From the NCBI GenBank assembly GCA_041394725.1, contig JAWKHR010000011.1, positions 90,469 to 154,468 of the forward strand: a stretch of DNA of 64,000 nucleotides. Direction: 5' to 3'. The notes below the pieces were generated by a model. The model was not told the DNA's origin. It saw only the letters and a list, made by a program, of their open reading frames with translations, and did no database searches. The translations under genes were made by a program, and so were the position numbers. This document shows, in pieces, positions 9,068 to 16,601 of the stretch. Every line of letters starts with the position of its first letter. Within the stretch, counting starts at the first letter, position 1. Source of the stretch: JAWKHR01 sp041394725. GTDB lineage: Bacteria > Acidobacteriota > Vicinamibacteria > Vicinamibacterales > SCN-69-37.

Positions 9068-9364
9068 TGATCGGACGCTCCGGAGTCGCCCGGCGTGTCG
9101 GTGCCGGGCGCCCCGGTCCCGGACGCGGCGTCACCGCCGGCCGCGCCGTCGGTCACCGGGTGAGGGCCCGTGTGGAGCGACGCCGCGGAGCCGGCCGAGC
9201 CGGGCACGCGCGGCGTGGCGGGCGAGGGCGAACCCTCCTCGCGCGTCGCGCCGAGCGACGCTTCCTCCGGCGCGACCTGGACGTCCGGACCCGCCTCGGT
9301 GTGGTGATCGGCGCCGTCCGCGGCGTCCGCCTGGCGGTCACCCTCGGCGGCGTCCGCCTGGTGG
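9064..9364 (-). CDS. probable out-of-frame C-terminal continuation of the 9365-10186 protein
   Basis: This stretch has no start codon of its own near 9368, yet it behaves like coding DNA in one frame. Third positions are almost all G or C, second positions are not, and the frame ends in a TGA that overlaps the next gene's GTG by four bases. The encoded 99 residues are Ala/Asp/Gly/Glu-rich, with a 9-residue duplication (DHQADAAEG, DRQADAADG). The simplest reading is that a one-base shift inside the Arg-codon repeat just upstream joins it to the preceding gene, by sequencing error, mutation or slippage. The other frame here (a GTG at 9368 giving an Arg-rich 71-mer) looks like a shadow. Confidence 0.45.
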
Positions 9365-10186
9365 TCACTCCAGCGTGCTGCCGGGACGCCGGCGACGACG
9401 CCGGCGCCGGCGCCGGCGTTCGCCCGTGCCGGCCTCGTCCGGCCGGCCCGGCCGCGCGGCCTCGCCGCCGGCGGCGACCTCGAATCCGGCATCCGCGTCC
9501 GCGGGCGCCGTCGCGACCGTGGGCGCGGGCTCGGACGCCGCGGCGGTGTCCTCGGGGCGGGGCCGCGCGCCGCCGCGGTCCCGGTCCCGGTCCCGATCCC
9601 GGTCCCGATCACGGCGAGGACGGTCGCGGTACTGCACGACGCTCTCGAGCGAGCGCGCACGGCGCTCGTCGAAGTCGAGGCGGCTCGAGACGGACTCGAC
9701 GCGCATCTTGAGGTTGTGCACCTCGATGCCGAGCCGTGTGACCTCCACGACGAGGTTGTGGATCACCTCGTAGAAGAGCGGGTCCATCTCCTCGCGCTGC
9801 CGGAACCGCCGGTGGAACTCCTCGTTCACCTTGGCCTGGATGTGCAGCGCGTTGGCGACCGGTTGCGGGTTGATGAACAGCTTGAGGATGGGGTTCAGCA
9901 ACCGGCGGATCGTCCGCAGCAGCCCGCGATGCGTCTCGTACATCGTGGAGTCCTCGAACGCGTAGTTCGGGGGCGCCTCGCTGACGACGCGATGCTGGCG
10001 GAACTGTTCGACGAGGGTGGAGCGGAGGCCGCGCGGGTCGAGGAACTGCTCCAGCTTGACGTTCGCGAGCTGCTGCAGTTCGGCCTCGGTGTAGTCGGCG
10101 CCGCGCTTCTCGCGAATCCGCGCGCGGATCTGCCGCATGATCTGCTCGACGTCCACGGAATCGGAGCGAACGGAAAACTCGGACAT
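9365..10186 (-). CDS. conserved-operon protein of unknown function with Asp-Arg and Arg-rich tail
   Basis: The protein has 273 residues from ATG 10186. The first 30 residues contain VDVEQIMRQIRARIREKRG, a short helical segment that I recall as common at the N-termini of proteins in glycan and methyltransferase clusters. The middle (about 60-165) is predicted helical (RTIRRLLNPILKLFINPQPVANALH) but no methyltransferase motif follows. The C-terminal third is low complexity: seven alternating Arg-Asp pairs, an Ala/Pro/Glu stretch, then eleven Arg and a stop. The Arg run is encoded by a CGCCGG-type repeat that is prone to slippage (see the following segment). It sits 14 bp after the UbiA-like gene. 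I do not recognise a function. A scaffold or regulator for the glycosyltransferases is possible. Confidence 0.7.
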   Translation of the reverse strand: MSEFSVRSDSVDVEQIMRQIRARIREKRGADYTEAELQQLANVKLEQFLDPRGLRSTLVEQFRQHRVVSEAPPNYAFEDSTMYETHRGLLRTIRRLLNPILKLFINPQPVANALHIQAKVNEEFHRRFRQREEMDPLFYEVIHNLVVEVTRLGIEVHNLKMRVESVSSRLDFDERRARSLESVVQYRDRPRRDRDRDRDRDRDRGGARPRPEDTAAASEPAPTVATAPADADAGFEVAAGGEAARPGRPDEAGTGERRRRRRRRRRRPGSTLE

Positions 10187-10200
10187 GGGATGGGCCTCGG

Positions 10201-11148
10201 CTAGCGCAACGGCCCGTAGAGGATCGCGATGACCGCGAACCCCCAGAGCGCGACACACGCCAGCAGGGGACGGTCCGCCAGCAGCAGTTCGGACGGGTTG
10301 CCGCCGCCCTGCCGCTGGTGGACGAGATAGAGGTAGCGGAAGATGCCGTACAGCGGGAACGGCACCGTCCAGAGCAGCCGGTCGGTGCCGAAGCGCTGCA
10401 CCGTGTCGGGGTGAATCGTGTAGAACGCGTAGGCCAGGAGCGTCGAGGCGGTGACGACGCTGATCATCTGGTCGAGCAGGTAGGGGCTGTATTCGTCGAG
10501 GATGCGCCGGTGGTTCCGCGCGCCCTCGGCCAGGGCGACGATCTCGGCGCGGCGCTTGCTCAGGCCGAGGAACAGGGCCAGCAGGAGCGTGAGCAGCAGC
10601 AGCCAGTGGCTGATCGGCACGTCGATCGCCACCGCGCCGCCGGCCGCCCGGAGCACGAAGCCGATGGCAATCGTCAGCACGTCGAGGATGACGAGGTGCT
10701 TGAGGACGGCCGAGTAGGTGACCATCAGCAGGAAGTAGCCGCCGGCGACGGCCAGGAACCCGCCGCCGAGCCACGCGGAGGCCCCGAGCGCGCCGGCGCC
10801 GAGGAGGCCGGCGGCGAGCCCCGCGACGCCGGGCGCCAGGTCGCCCGAGGCGATGGGCCGGAGCGCCTTGACCGGGTGCATCCGGTCCGCTTCACGGTCG
10901 CGCAGATCGTTGATGAGGTAGATCGCGCTCGACAGGGCGCAGAAGATCACGAAGGCGAGCGACGCCCGCGCGACGGCGGTCGCGTCGAGCAGCTGCTCGC
11001 CGAAAATCAGGCCGAAGAAGACGAAGAGGTTCTTCGTCCACTGGTACGGGCGCAGCGAACGCAGCAGACTCGCGGCGGTCGATCGGCGCTTGCGGCCGAC
11101 CGGCGCCGCGACCGCCGGAGCGGCGGACGGCACGGGACTTCGGGCCAT
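10201..11148 (-). CDS. UbiA-family prenyltransferase, decaprenyl-phosphate phosphoribosyltransferase-like
   Basis: The 315-residue protein has about eight to nine membrane helices. The first aspartate motif is YLINDLRDREADRMHP and is followed by VKALRPIASG. The opening SLRPYQWTKNLFVFFGLIF and the second-half SKRRAEI and DEYSPYLLDQMISV segments are the pattern of the DPPR synthase branch (mycobacterial UbiA/Rv3806c) rather than of quinone enzymes. That branch moves 5-phosphoribose from PRPP to a polyprenyl phosphate in the inner membrane. It lies between a STAS gene and glycosyltransferases, consistent with supplying a lipid-linked pentose. The usual partner epimerase genes are not in the window. 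Function by family resemblance only. Confidence 0.8.
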   Translation of the reverse strand: MARSPVPSAAPAVAAPVGRKRRSTAASLLRSLRPYQWTKNLFVFFGLIFGEQLLDATAVARASLAFVIFCALSSAIYLINDLRDREADRMHPVKALRPIASGDLAPGVAGLAAGLLGAGALGASAWLGGGFLAVAGGYFLLMVTYSAVLKHLVILDVLTIAIGFVLRAAGGAVAIDVPISHWLLLLTLLLALFLGLSKRRAEIVALAEGARNHRRILDEYSPYLLDQMISVVTASTLLAYAFYTIHPDTVQRFGTDRLLWTVPFPLYGIFRYLYLVHQRQGGGNPSELLLADRPLLACVALWGFAVIAILYGPLR

Positions 11149-11185
11149 CGGCGGGGTCGGTCAGACCCCCTCCTTCTGGCGTGCG

Positions 11186-11524
11186 TCAGGAAAAGCTCGC
11201 GAGCGCGTCCGGCTCGGACTCGAAGGTCTCGAAAACGGTCAGGAGCTTCGTGATCGACAGCAGGTCCGTGATGCGCTTGGTCAGGTTGACCAGCTTGAGC
11301 TGGCCGCCCTGCCGGCTGACGGTCGTGTAGGTCCGCACGATCTCGCCCAGACCCGCGCTGTCGATGTACGGCACTTCCGCCAGGTTGAGCAGGATCCGCT
11401 TGCGGCCCTGCATGATCAGCGAGTTGATCTTGTCCTTGAGCGCTTCGTCGCCCTCGCCCAGTGTGATCTTGCCGTTCAGGTCGAGAATCGTCACTTCGCC
11501 GACGACCCGTTCCTCGATCTGCAT
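11186..11524 (-). CDS. STAS-domain protein, anti-sigma-factor antagonist type
   Basis: The 112 residues consist of a single STAS domain. The conserved loop is VPYIDSAGLGEI, with the serine normally phosphorylated by an anti-sigma kinase at S56. Length and motif match SpoIIAA/RsbV-like antagonists, which bind and sequester a serine-kinase anti-sigma factor when unphosphorylated. No anti-sigma factor or sigma gene lies nearby, so the partner is encoded elsewhere. It is the first gene of the minus operon, 37 bp before the UbiA-like gene, and may be cotranscribed with cell-envelope genes. Confidence 0.88.
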   Translation of the reverse strand: MQIEERVVGEVTILDLNGKITLGEGDEALKDKINSLIMQGRKRILLNLAEVPYIDSAGLGEIVRTYTTVSRQGGQLKLVNLTKRITDLLSITKLLTVFETFESEPDALASFS

Positions 11525-11767
11525 GCCAGACTCCTCGTCGCTGCGGGGCGTTCACGGAAACCGTTGCACGGAACGGCGGGCTGCACGCCGAAGGACCCGC
11601 CAAGTTCCAGAAAAATGAGCCCTTAGTCTAGGGGCTAGACCGACCGTTTCACAAGAGGGGGCCGGGCGGGCGCCATCCGACTCGCGTCCGGCGCGCCGCC
11701 CGGCGACCGGGTGACCCGCCGTCCGGAGACCGGGCGGCACGCCTCCCGGCTCGGGAAAGCCGGCGGG

Positions 11768-11965
11768 CTATTCGGCCTCGCGGCGCTGCTTCTTGCGCGA
11801 ACGCTTGCGGGCGAGGGCCTGCTTGGCACGGCGCTTGTCGCCGGGTTTGAGGTAGAACGAGTGCTTCTTGATGTCCTTGATGATGTCTTCCTGCTGCACT
11901 TTCCGCTTGAAGCGGCGCAGGGCACTCTCGATGGACTCGCCTTCCTGGATCTTCACTTCTGCCAA
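11768..11965 (-). CDS. rpsU: 30S ribosomal protein S21
   Basis: This is a short, strongly basic protein typical of bS21 (ESIESALRRFKRKVQQEDI, then Lys/Arg-rich KRRAKQALARKRSRKKQRR). It helps the small subunit's anti-Shine-Dalgarno region engage mRNA. Two TTG codons could start it, at 11971 and 11965. The strong ribosome site AAGGAGGTG lies about 9 nt from the second and only 3 nt from the first. The second also gives the usual MAEVK opening, so 11965 is preferred (65 residues). It is monocistronic and divergent from purD. Confidence 0.93.
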   Translation of the reverse strand: MAEVKIQEGESIESALRRFKRKVQQEDIIKDIKKHSFYLKPGDKRRAKQALARKRSRKKQRREAE

Positions 11966-12090
11966 AGTCAAACACCTCCTTTCCCGCGGGATTCTGGCCC
12001 GGCCGCTTCCGCGGCCCGCCGGCCAACATCGCAGGATAGCACGGTCCCGGGGCTCCGGACCGGGCTGGACGGAGCCGGTAGAATCTCCGC

Positions 12091-13383
12091 GTGAAAATCC
12101 TTGTCATCGGCTCCGGGGGCCGCGAACACGCCCTGGCCTGGCGCCTCGGCCGCGACCCCGACGCCAGCGCGGTCCTGGCCGCCCCGGGCAACCCCGGGAT
12201 GGCCGCCCTGGGCCCCTGTTTCCACCTGAACCTGAGCCGCCCGGACGAGGCCGTGATGCTGGCCCGGCGCGAGGGCATCGACCTGACCGTCGTCGGGCCC
12301 GAGGCCGCGCTCGACCGGGGCATCGCCGATGCCTTCGAGGCGGCCGGGCTCGCCCTGCTGGGCCCGTCCCGGCTGGCGGCCCGGCTCGAGTGCTCCAAGG
12401 TCTTCGCCAAGGCGTTCATGGCGCGGCACGGGATCCCCACCGCCCGCTACGTCGCCTGCGACGAACCGGAGGCCGCCATCGACGCGCTCTCGGGCGACCT
12501 CGGCTTCCCCGTCGTGGTCAAGGCCGACGGCCTGGCCGCGGGCAAGGGCGTCGTCATCGCGGCCGACCGCGCCGAAGCCGAGACGGCCATCCGCGCCGCG
12601 ATGGTCGGCGGGCAGTTCGGCGAGGCCGGCAGCCGCGTGGTCCTCGAGGAGTGCCTGACGGGGCCCGAAGTCTCGTTCTTCGCCCTCTGCGACGGGCGCC
12701 GGGCCGTGCCGATCGGCAGCGCGCAGGATCACAAGCGCATCTTCGACGGCGACCAGGGACCGAACACCGGCGGCATGGGCGCGTTCGCGCCGAGCCCGCT
12801 CGTCACCGGCGACCTGTCCGGCCGGGTGATGCGCGACGTCGTCGAGCCCGTGCTCGCCGGGATGGCGGCCGACGGCACGCCGTATCGAGGGTTCCTCTAC
12901 GTCAGCCTGATGCTGACGTCCGACGGACCGAAGGTGATTGAATTCAACGTGCGCTTCGGGGACCCGGAGGCGCAGGTGGTGCTGCCGCTGATCGACGGCC
13001 CGCTCGTCTCGCGCCTGCACGCGGCCGCGACCGGCGCGCTCGACCCCGGCGACGCGATCCGCCTCGACGGGTGTGCCGTGGGCGTGGTCCTGGCGTCGGC
13101 CGGGTATCCGGCTTCACCCGAGGTGGGCCGCGCGATCGGGGGCGTGGCCGAGGCGGAGGCGATGCCCGGGACCCTCGTGTTTCACGCCGGGACGCGACTG
13201 GGCGACGGGGGGCTGCTCACGGCCGGCGGCCGCGTGCTGACCGTGGTCGGCCGGGGCGCGACGTTCGCCGACGCGCGGCGCCGTGCCTACGACGCCGCGG
13301 CGGCGATCCGCTTCGAGGGGATGCAGTTCCGCCGGGACATCGGCGTGAAGGCCCTCGAGGCGGGGAACGAAGTCACGCGCTGA
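12091..13383 (+). CDS. purD: phosphoribosylamine-glycine ligase (GAR synthetase)
   Basis: This 430-residue ATP-grasp enzyme joins glycine to phosphoribosylamine (second step of purine synthesis). The N-terminal VIGSGGREHALAWRL, the ATP-grasp segment PVVVKADGLAAGKGVV and the signature FGDPEAQVVLP are all present and length is normal. It starts at GTG 12091, where the protein opens MKILVIGSGGREH as expected. It is the first gene of the purine region, with purE 85 bp downstream. Confidence 0.97.
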   Translation: MKILVIGSGGREHALAWRLGRDPDASAVLAAPGNPGMAALGPCFHLNLSRPDEAVMLARREGIDLTVVGPEAALDRGIADAFEAAGLALLGPSRLAARLECSKVFAKAFMARHGIPTARYVACDEPEAAIDALSGDLGFPVVVKADGLAAGKGVVIAADRAEAETAIRAAMVGGQFGEAGSRVVLEECLTGPEVSFFALCDGRRAVPIGSAQDHKRIFDGDQGPNTGGMGAFAPSPLVTGDLSGRVMRDVVEPVLAGMAADGTPYRGFLYVSLMLTSDGPKVIEFNVRFGDPEAQVVLPLIDGPLVSRLHAAATGALDPGDAIRLDGCAVGVVLASAGYPASPEVGRAIGGVAEAEAMPGTLVFHAGTRLGDGGLLTAGGRVLTVVGRGATFADARRRAYDAAAAIRFEGMQFRRDIGVKALEAGNEVTR

Positions 13384-13468
13384 GACCGGGGTCGGGGAAG
13401 GCGCCGCGGGGCGGCGCCTCCGGCGGCGGTCGAGACGCGAGCTACGAACGCAGGGAGGAGACACAGGC

Positions 13469-13963
13469 GTGGACGTACTGATTCTGATGGGGTCTGATTC
13501 GGATGCGGCGGTGATGTCGGCCGCCGGGGACGTGCTGCGGGACTTCGGCCTGACCTGGCGCATGACGGTGGCGTCGGCGCACCGATCGCCCGCGCGGGTG
13601 CTGCGCCTGATCGAGGAGGCGCACGCCGGCGGCGTCAAGGTGTTCATCATCGGGGCGGGCGCGGCGGCGCACCTGGCGGGCGTGGTTGCGGCGCACACGA
13701 CGAAGCCCGTCATCGGCGTGCCGATCGACTCGTCCGCGCTGAAGGGCTTCGACGCGTTGCTCTCCACCGTGCAGATGCCGCCCGGCGTTCCCGTGGCGAC
13801 GGTCGCGGTCGGCAAACCGGGGGCGACCAACGCCGGGGTGCTCGCCGCGCAGATGATCGCGCTCGGCGATGCCGGGATGGCGGCGAAGCTCGTGGACTAC
13901 AAGAAGAAGCTCGAGGCCAAGGTCGAGGCGGCCGCGAAACGGCTCGAGGACGCAGGCCAGTAG
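13469..13963 (+). CDS. purE: N5-carboxyaminoimidazole ribonucleotide mutase
   Basis: The 164-residue PurE has the GSDSD substrate loop, the catalytic histidine in SAHRSP and GAGAAAHLAGVVAA. It converts N5-CAIR to CAIR and normally works after PurK, which is not in this window. The start is GTG 13469. The C-terminal helix (YKKKLEAKVEAAAKRLED) is slightly longer than average. The gene is close behind purD and probably cotranscribed with it. Confidence 0.96.
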   Translation: MDVLILMGSDSDAAVMSAAGDVLRDFGLTWRMTVASAHRSPARVLRLIEEAHAGGVKVFIIGAGAAAHLAGVVAAHTTKPVIGVPIDSSALKGFDALLSTVQMPPGVPVATVAVGKPGATNAGVLAAQMIALGDAGMAAKLVDYKKKLEAKVEAAAKRLEDAGQ

Positions 13964-14039
13964 CCGGGGGGCCGGGTCGGTGCGGCCACCAGGGCCGGCC
14001 ACCGGGGCGGGCCGGGCGGCGCGTCCCGGTTCGCCCCGG

Positions 14040-15131
14040 CTACCCGGCGTCGAGCCGCGCAGCGAGCCGGGCGCCGGCGGCGGCCCGCGCCTCGCCTTCG
14101 ACGATGAGCTGGCCGCAGGCCGCGCGGATGTCGCGGCCGCGGCTGCGCCGCACCGACACGGTGATGCCGCGGTCCGACAACTCGCGCGCGAACGCGTTCA
14201 CGGCGGCGTCCGACGGGCGTTCGAACGGAATTCCCGGCGCCGCGTTGAGCGGCAGCAGGTTCACCTTCGCGCGCAGATCCCCCAGCAGGCCCGCGAGCCG
14301 GCGGGCATCGTCCGGCGTGTCGTTGACCCCGGCGAGCAGCACGTACTCGAAGGTGATGCGCCCGCGGCGGCGCAGCGGAAACCGGCGACAGGCCTCGATC
14401 AGGTCGGCGATCGGGTAGCGCCGGTTCATCGGCACGAGCCGATCGCGCTGCGCGTCGGTCGTGCCGTGCAGGGAGATCGCCAGGTTCGGCATCACTGGCT
14501 CACCGGCCAGTCGATCGAGTGCCGGCAGCAGGCCGACGGTGGAGAGCGTGACGCGCCGCGGGTGCACCGCGAGGCCCTGCGGGTCCGCGATCATCCGGAG
14601 GGCCTGCATCGTCGCGTCGTAGTTGTGCAGCGGTTCGCCCATGCCCATCAGCACGATGTTGAAGGGCGTCCCCGCGAGGCCGGTCTCGTGGGCGAGCACG
14701 CGGACCTGCCCGGCGATCTCGCCCGCGGTCAGGTGCCGGGTGAGTCCCATCCGGCCGGTCAGGCAGAAGGCGCAGGCGACGGCGCATCCCACCTGCGTGG
14801 AGATGCAGAAGGTCTGGGCGGGCGTGTCCGGGATGTAGACCGCCTCGATGTGGCGCCCGTCGTCGAGCCGCAGGAGGAACTTGGTCGTGCCGTCCTCGGA
14901 GACCTGGCGCTCGGCGACGGTCGGGTGGCCGATGCGGTACGCGGCGGCGAGGGAGGCGCGCAGCGGCCGGGCCAGATCGGTCATCGCCTCGAACGCGGTC
15001 TCCCCGCGCGCGTGGATCCAGTGGAACACCTGCCGCCCGTGGAACCGCGGCACGCCCAGGCGCGCCACGGCCTCCTCGAGGGCCGCGCGCTCGAGTTCGG
15101 CGAGATCGAGGGGGACGGGTCTGTTTTCCAC
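14040..15131 (-). CDS. rlmN: 23S rRNA (A2503-C2) / tRNA (A37-C2) methyltransferase, start codon inside a repeat
   Basis: The 363-residue radical-SAM enzyme has the Cx3Cx2C cluster-binding motif (C116, C120, C123 in CAVACAFC), VLMGMGEPLHNYD and the catalytic C-terminal cysteine in RDIRAACGQL. It methylates C2 of A2503 in 23S rRNA and of A37 in some tRNAs. The start is GTG 15131, which lies within the 57-bp arm of the inverted repeat at 15107-15230. The first eight residues MENRPVPL are encoded by the repeat and are identical to those of purN at 25682. The family-conserved part begins at LDLAELERAALEE, so the repeat has replaced or created the native start region. Confidence 0.95.
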   Translation of the reverse strand: MENRPVPLDLAELERAALEEAVARLGVPRFHGRQVFHWIHARGETAFEAMTDLARPLRASLAAAYRIGHPTVAERQVSEDGTTKFLLRLDDGRHIEAVYIPDTPAQTFCISTQVGCAVACAFCLTGRMGLTRHLTAGEIAGQVRVLAHETGLAGTPFNIVLMGMGEPLHNYDATMQALRMIADPQGLAVHPRRVTLSTVGLLPALDRLAGEPVMPNLAISLHGTTDAQRDRLVPMNRRYPIADLIEACRRFPLRRRGRITFEYVLLAGVNDTPDDARRLAGLLGDLRAKVNLLPLNAAPGIPFERPSDAAVNAFARELSDRGITVSVRRSRGRDIRAACGQLIVEGEARAAAGARLAARLDAG

Positions 15132-15230
15132 AGTTTCGGCCGATCCGGGGACAGGTCTCGCGGGCGTGAGCCTCCGCGAGACCTGTCCCCATTCTGGCCG
15201 AAACTGTGGAAAACAGACCCGTCCCCCTCG
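15107..15230. repeat. large inverted repeat, two REP-like arms of 57 bp
   Basis: The arms 15107-15163 and 15174-15230 are reverse complements apart from a 6-bp internal stretch, with a 10-bp loop. Read outward from the loop, each arm goes gagacctgtcccc, six variable bases, gccgaaactgtgg, aaaacagacccgtcccc. Variable bases are ggatcg (left) and attctg (right). A third arm lies at 25654-25703 next to a RAYT-type transposase. The left arm encodes the rlmN start codon and N-terminus. The right arm lies about 110 bp upstream of the M16 protease gene. RNA of either strand could fold into a long hairpin. Confidence 0.93.
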
Positions 15231-15251
15231 AATCGTGCTATCATGAGTGGC

Positions 15252-15280
15252 TTGAAGTGTTCTTGTAAGATCAAGACATA
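15252..15280 (+). promoter_or_regulatory. possible sigma-70 promoter of the M16 protease / purB operon
   Basis: The strip between the inverted repeat and the protease gene is less GC-rich than its surroundings. TTGAAG (15252-15257), a 17-bp spacer and GACATA (15275-15280) form a weak match to -35/-10 boxes, about 60 bp before the ATG at 15341. Confidence 0.28.
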
Positions 15281-15340
15281 CAACAACTTAGAAGCAATGT
15301 GCGTCCGGCCTGCCCCTGCGGTGGCGCCGGTGACCCGTTG

Positions 15341-16597
15341 ATGGTCGTTTCAGAGACACTGCCTTCCGGCCTGCGCCTCGTCACCGAGTCGATGCCGCAC
15401 GTCCGGTCCGTCACCGTGGGCGTCTGGCTCACCCGCGGGTCGCGCCACGAGCGCGCGCCCGAGAGCGGCGTCGCGCACTTCATCGAGCACATGCTCTTCA
15501 AGGGCACGACGACGCGGTCGGCCCAGCAGATTGCGCAGACGATCGACTCGATCGGCGGCCAGCTCGACGCGTTCACCGCGAAGGAATTCGCCAGCTACTA
15601 CCTGAAGGTGCTCGACGAGCACCTGCCGCTGGCGATCGAGCTGCTGAGCGACATGCTGCTCCGGCCGGCCTTCGCGCCCGACGACGTCACGCGCGAGCAG
15701 GGCGTCATCCTCGAGGAGATCAAGATGGCCGAGGACGCGCCCGACGACCTCGTCCACGAGATGTTCGCGCAGCAGTTCTGGTCGCGGCACCCGCTCGGCC
15801 GGCCGATCCTCGGCACGCCGGACACGGTCAGCTCGTTCCGCTCCGACGGCCTGCGCGAGTTCTTCGGGCGCACCTACACCGCGCCGCACCTGGTGGTGGC
15901 GGCGGCCGGGCACCTCGACCACGCGCGGCTGCGCGAGCAGGTCGAGGCCGCGTTCGCGGACGTGCCAGCGGGCGCCCCGGCCGGGTCGGACGAGCGGCCC
16001 GAGCTCACGCCGGGCGTCGTGTTCCGCGAGAAGGACATCGAGCAGAGTCACCTCGTGCTCGGCACGCCGGCCTATCCGCAGGCCGACGAGCGCCGGCACG
16101 CCAGCTACGTGCTCAACACGATCCTGGGTGGCTCGATGAGCTCGCGGCTCTTCCAGCACATCCGCGAGGATCGCGGCCTCGCCTACGCGGTCTACAGCAG
16201 CCTCGCCGCCTACAGCGATGCCGGCATGGTGACCATCTACGCCGGCTGCGCGGCCGACAAGGTCGCGGAGGTCGCCGGCCTGGCGCTCGAGGAGCTGCGG
16301 GCGCTGCGCGAGACGCCGGTCCCGGCCGACGAGCTGCAGCGTGCCAAGGACCACCTGAAGGGCAGCCTGATGCTGAGCCTCGAGAACACGGCGAGCCGGA
16401 TGTCGCACCTGGCGCGCCAGGAGATCTACTTCGGCCGGCACGTCACGCTCGACCAGACGCTCGCCGACATCGACGCCGTGTCGGCCGACGACGTGCAGCA
16501 GGTGTCGTGCGACCTGTTCCGCGAGGGCGACCTCGTCGCGACCGTCGTGGGCCCGGCGGAGACGACGCCACTCGACGCGGCCAGCCTGAGGATGTGA
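15341..16597 (+). CDS. M16-family zinc peptidase (processing-peptidase-like)
   Basis: The protein has about 418 residues. The inverted zinc motif HxxEH appears as HFIEHMLFKG and the distal glutamate region as ILEEIKMAEDAP. The second M16 domain follows (LGTPAYPQADERRHASYVLN). The length fits the single-chain two-domain M16B group, usually cytoplasmic or periplasmic in bacteria. ATG 15341 is preferred because the protein then opens VVSETLPSGLRLVTE, typical of the family. The GTG at 15299 would add a Cys/Pro-rich leader of no known role. It stands immediately before purB with a 4-bp gap, so it may be the first gene of the long purine operon. No role in purine synthesis is implied. Confidence 0.9.
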   Translation: MVVSETLPSGLRLVTESMPHVRSVTVGVWLTRGSRHERAPESGVAHFIEHMLFKGTTTRSAQQIAQTIDSIGGQLDAFTAKEFASYYLKVLDEHLPLAIELLSDMLLRPAFAPDDVTREQGVILEEIKMAEDAPDDLVHEMFAQQFWSRHPLGRPILGTPDTVSSFRSDGLREFFGRTYTAPHLVVAAAGHLDHARLREQVEAAFADVPAGAPAGSDERPELTPGVVFREKDIEQSHLVLGTPAYPQADERRHASYVLNTILGGSMSSRLFQHIREDRGLAYAVYSSLAAYSDAGMVTIYAGCAADKVAEVAGLALEELRALRETPVPADELQRAKDHLKGSLMLSLENTASRMSHLARQEIYFGRHVTLDQTLADIDAVSADDVQQVSCDLFREGDLVATVVGPAETTPLDAASLRM

Positions 16598-16601
16598 GTC
16601 G

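Noticed and set aside
9153..9368. A GTG start overlapping the 9365 stop (GTGA), giving a 71-residue Arg-rich peptide
   Set aside because: The junction looks like coupling, but its second and third codon positions are both GC-saturated. The neighbouring frame has normal coding bias and ends in overlap with the next gene.
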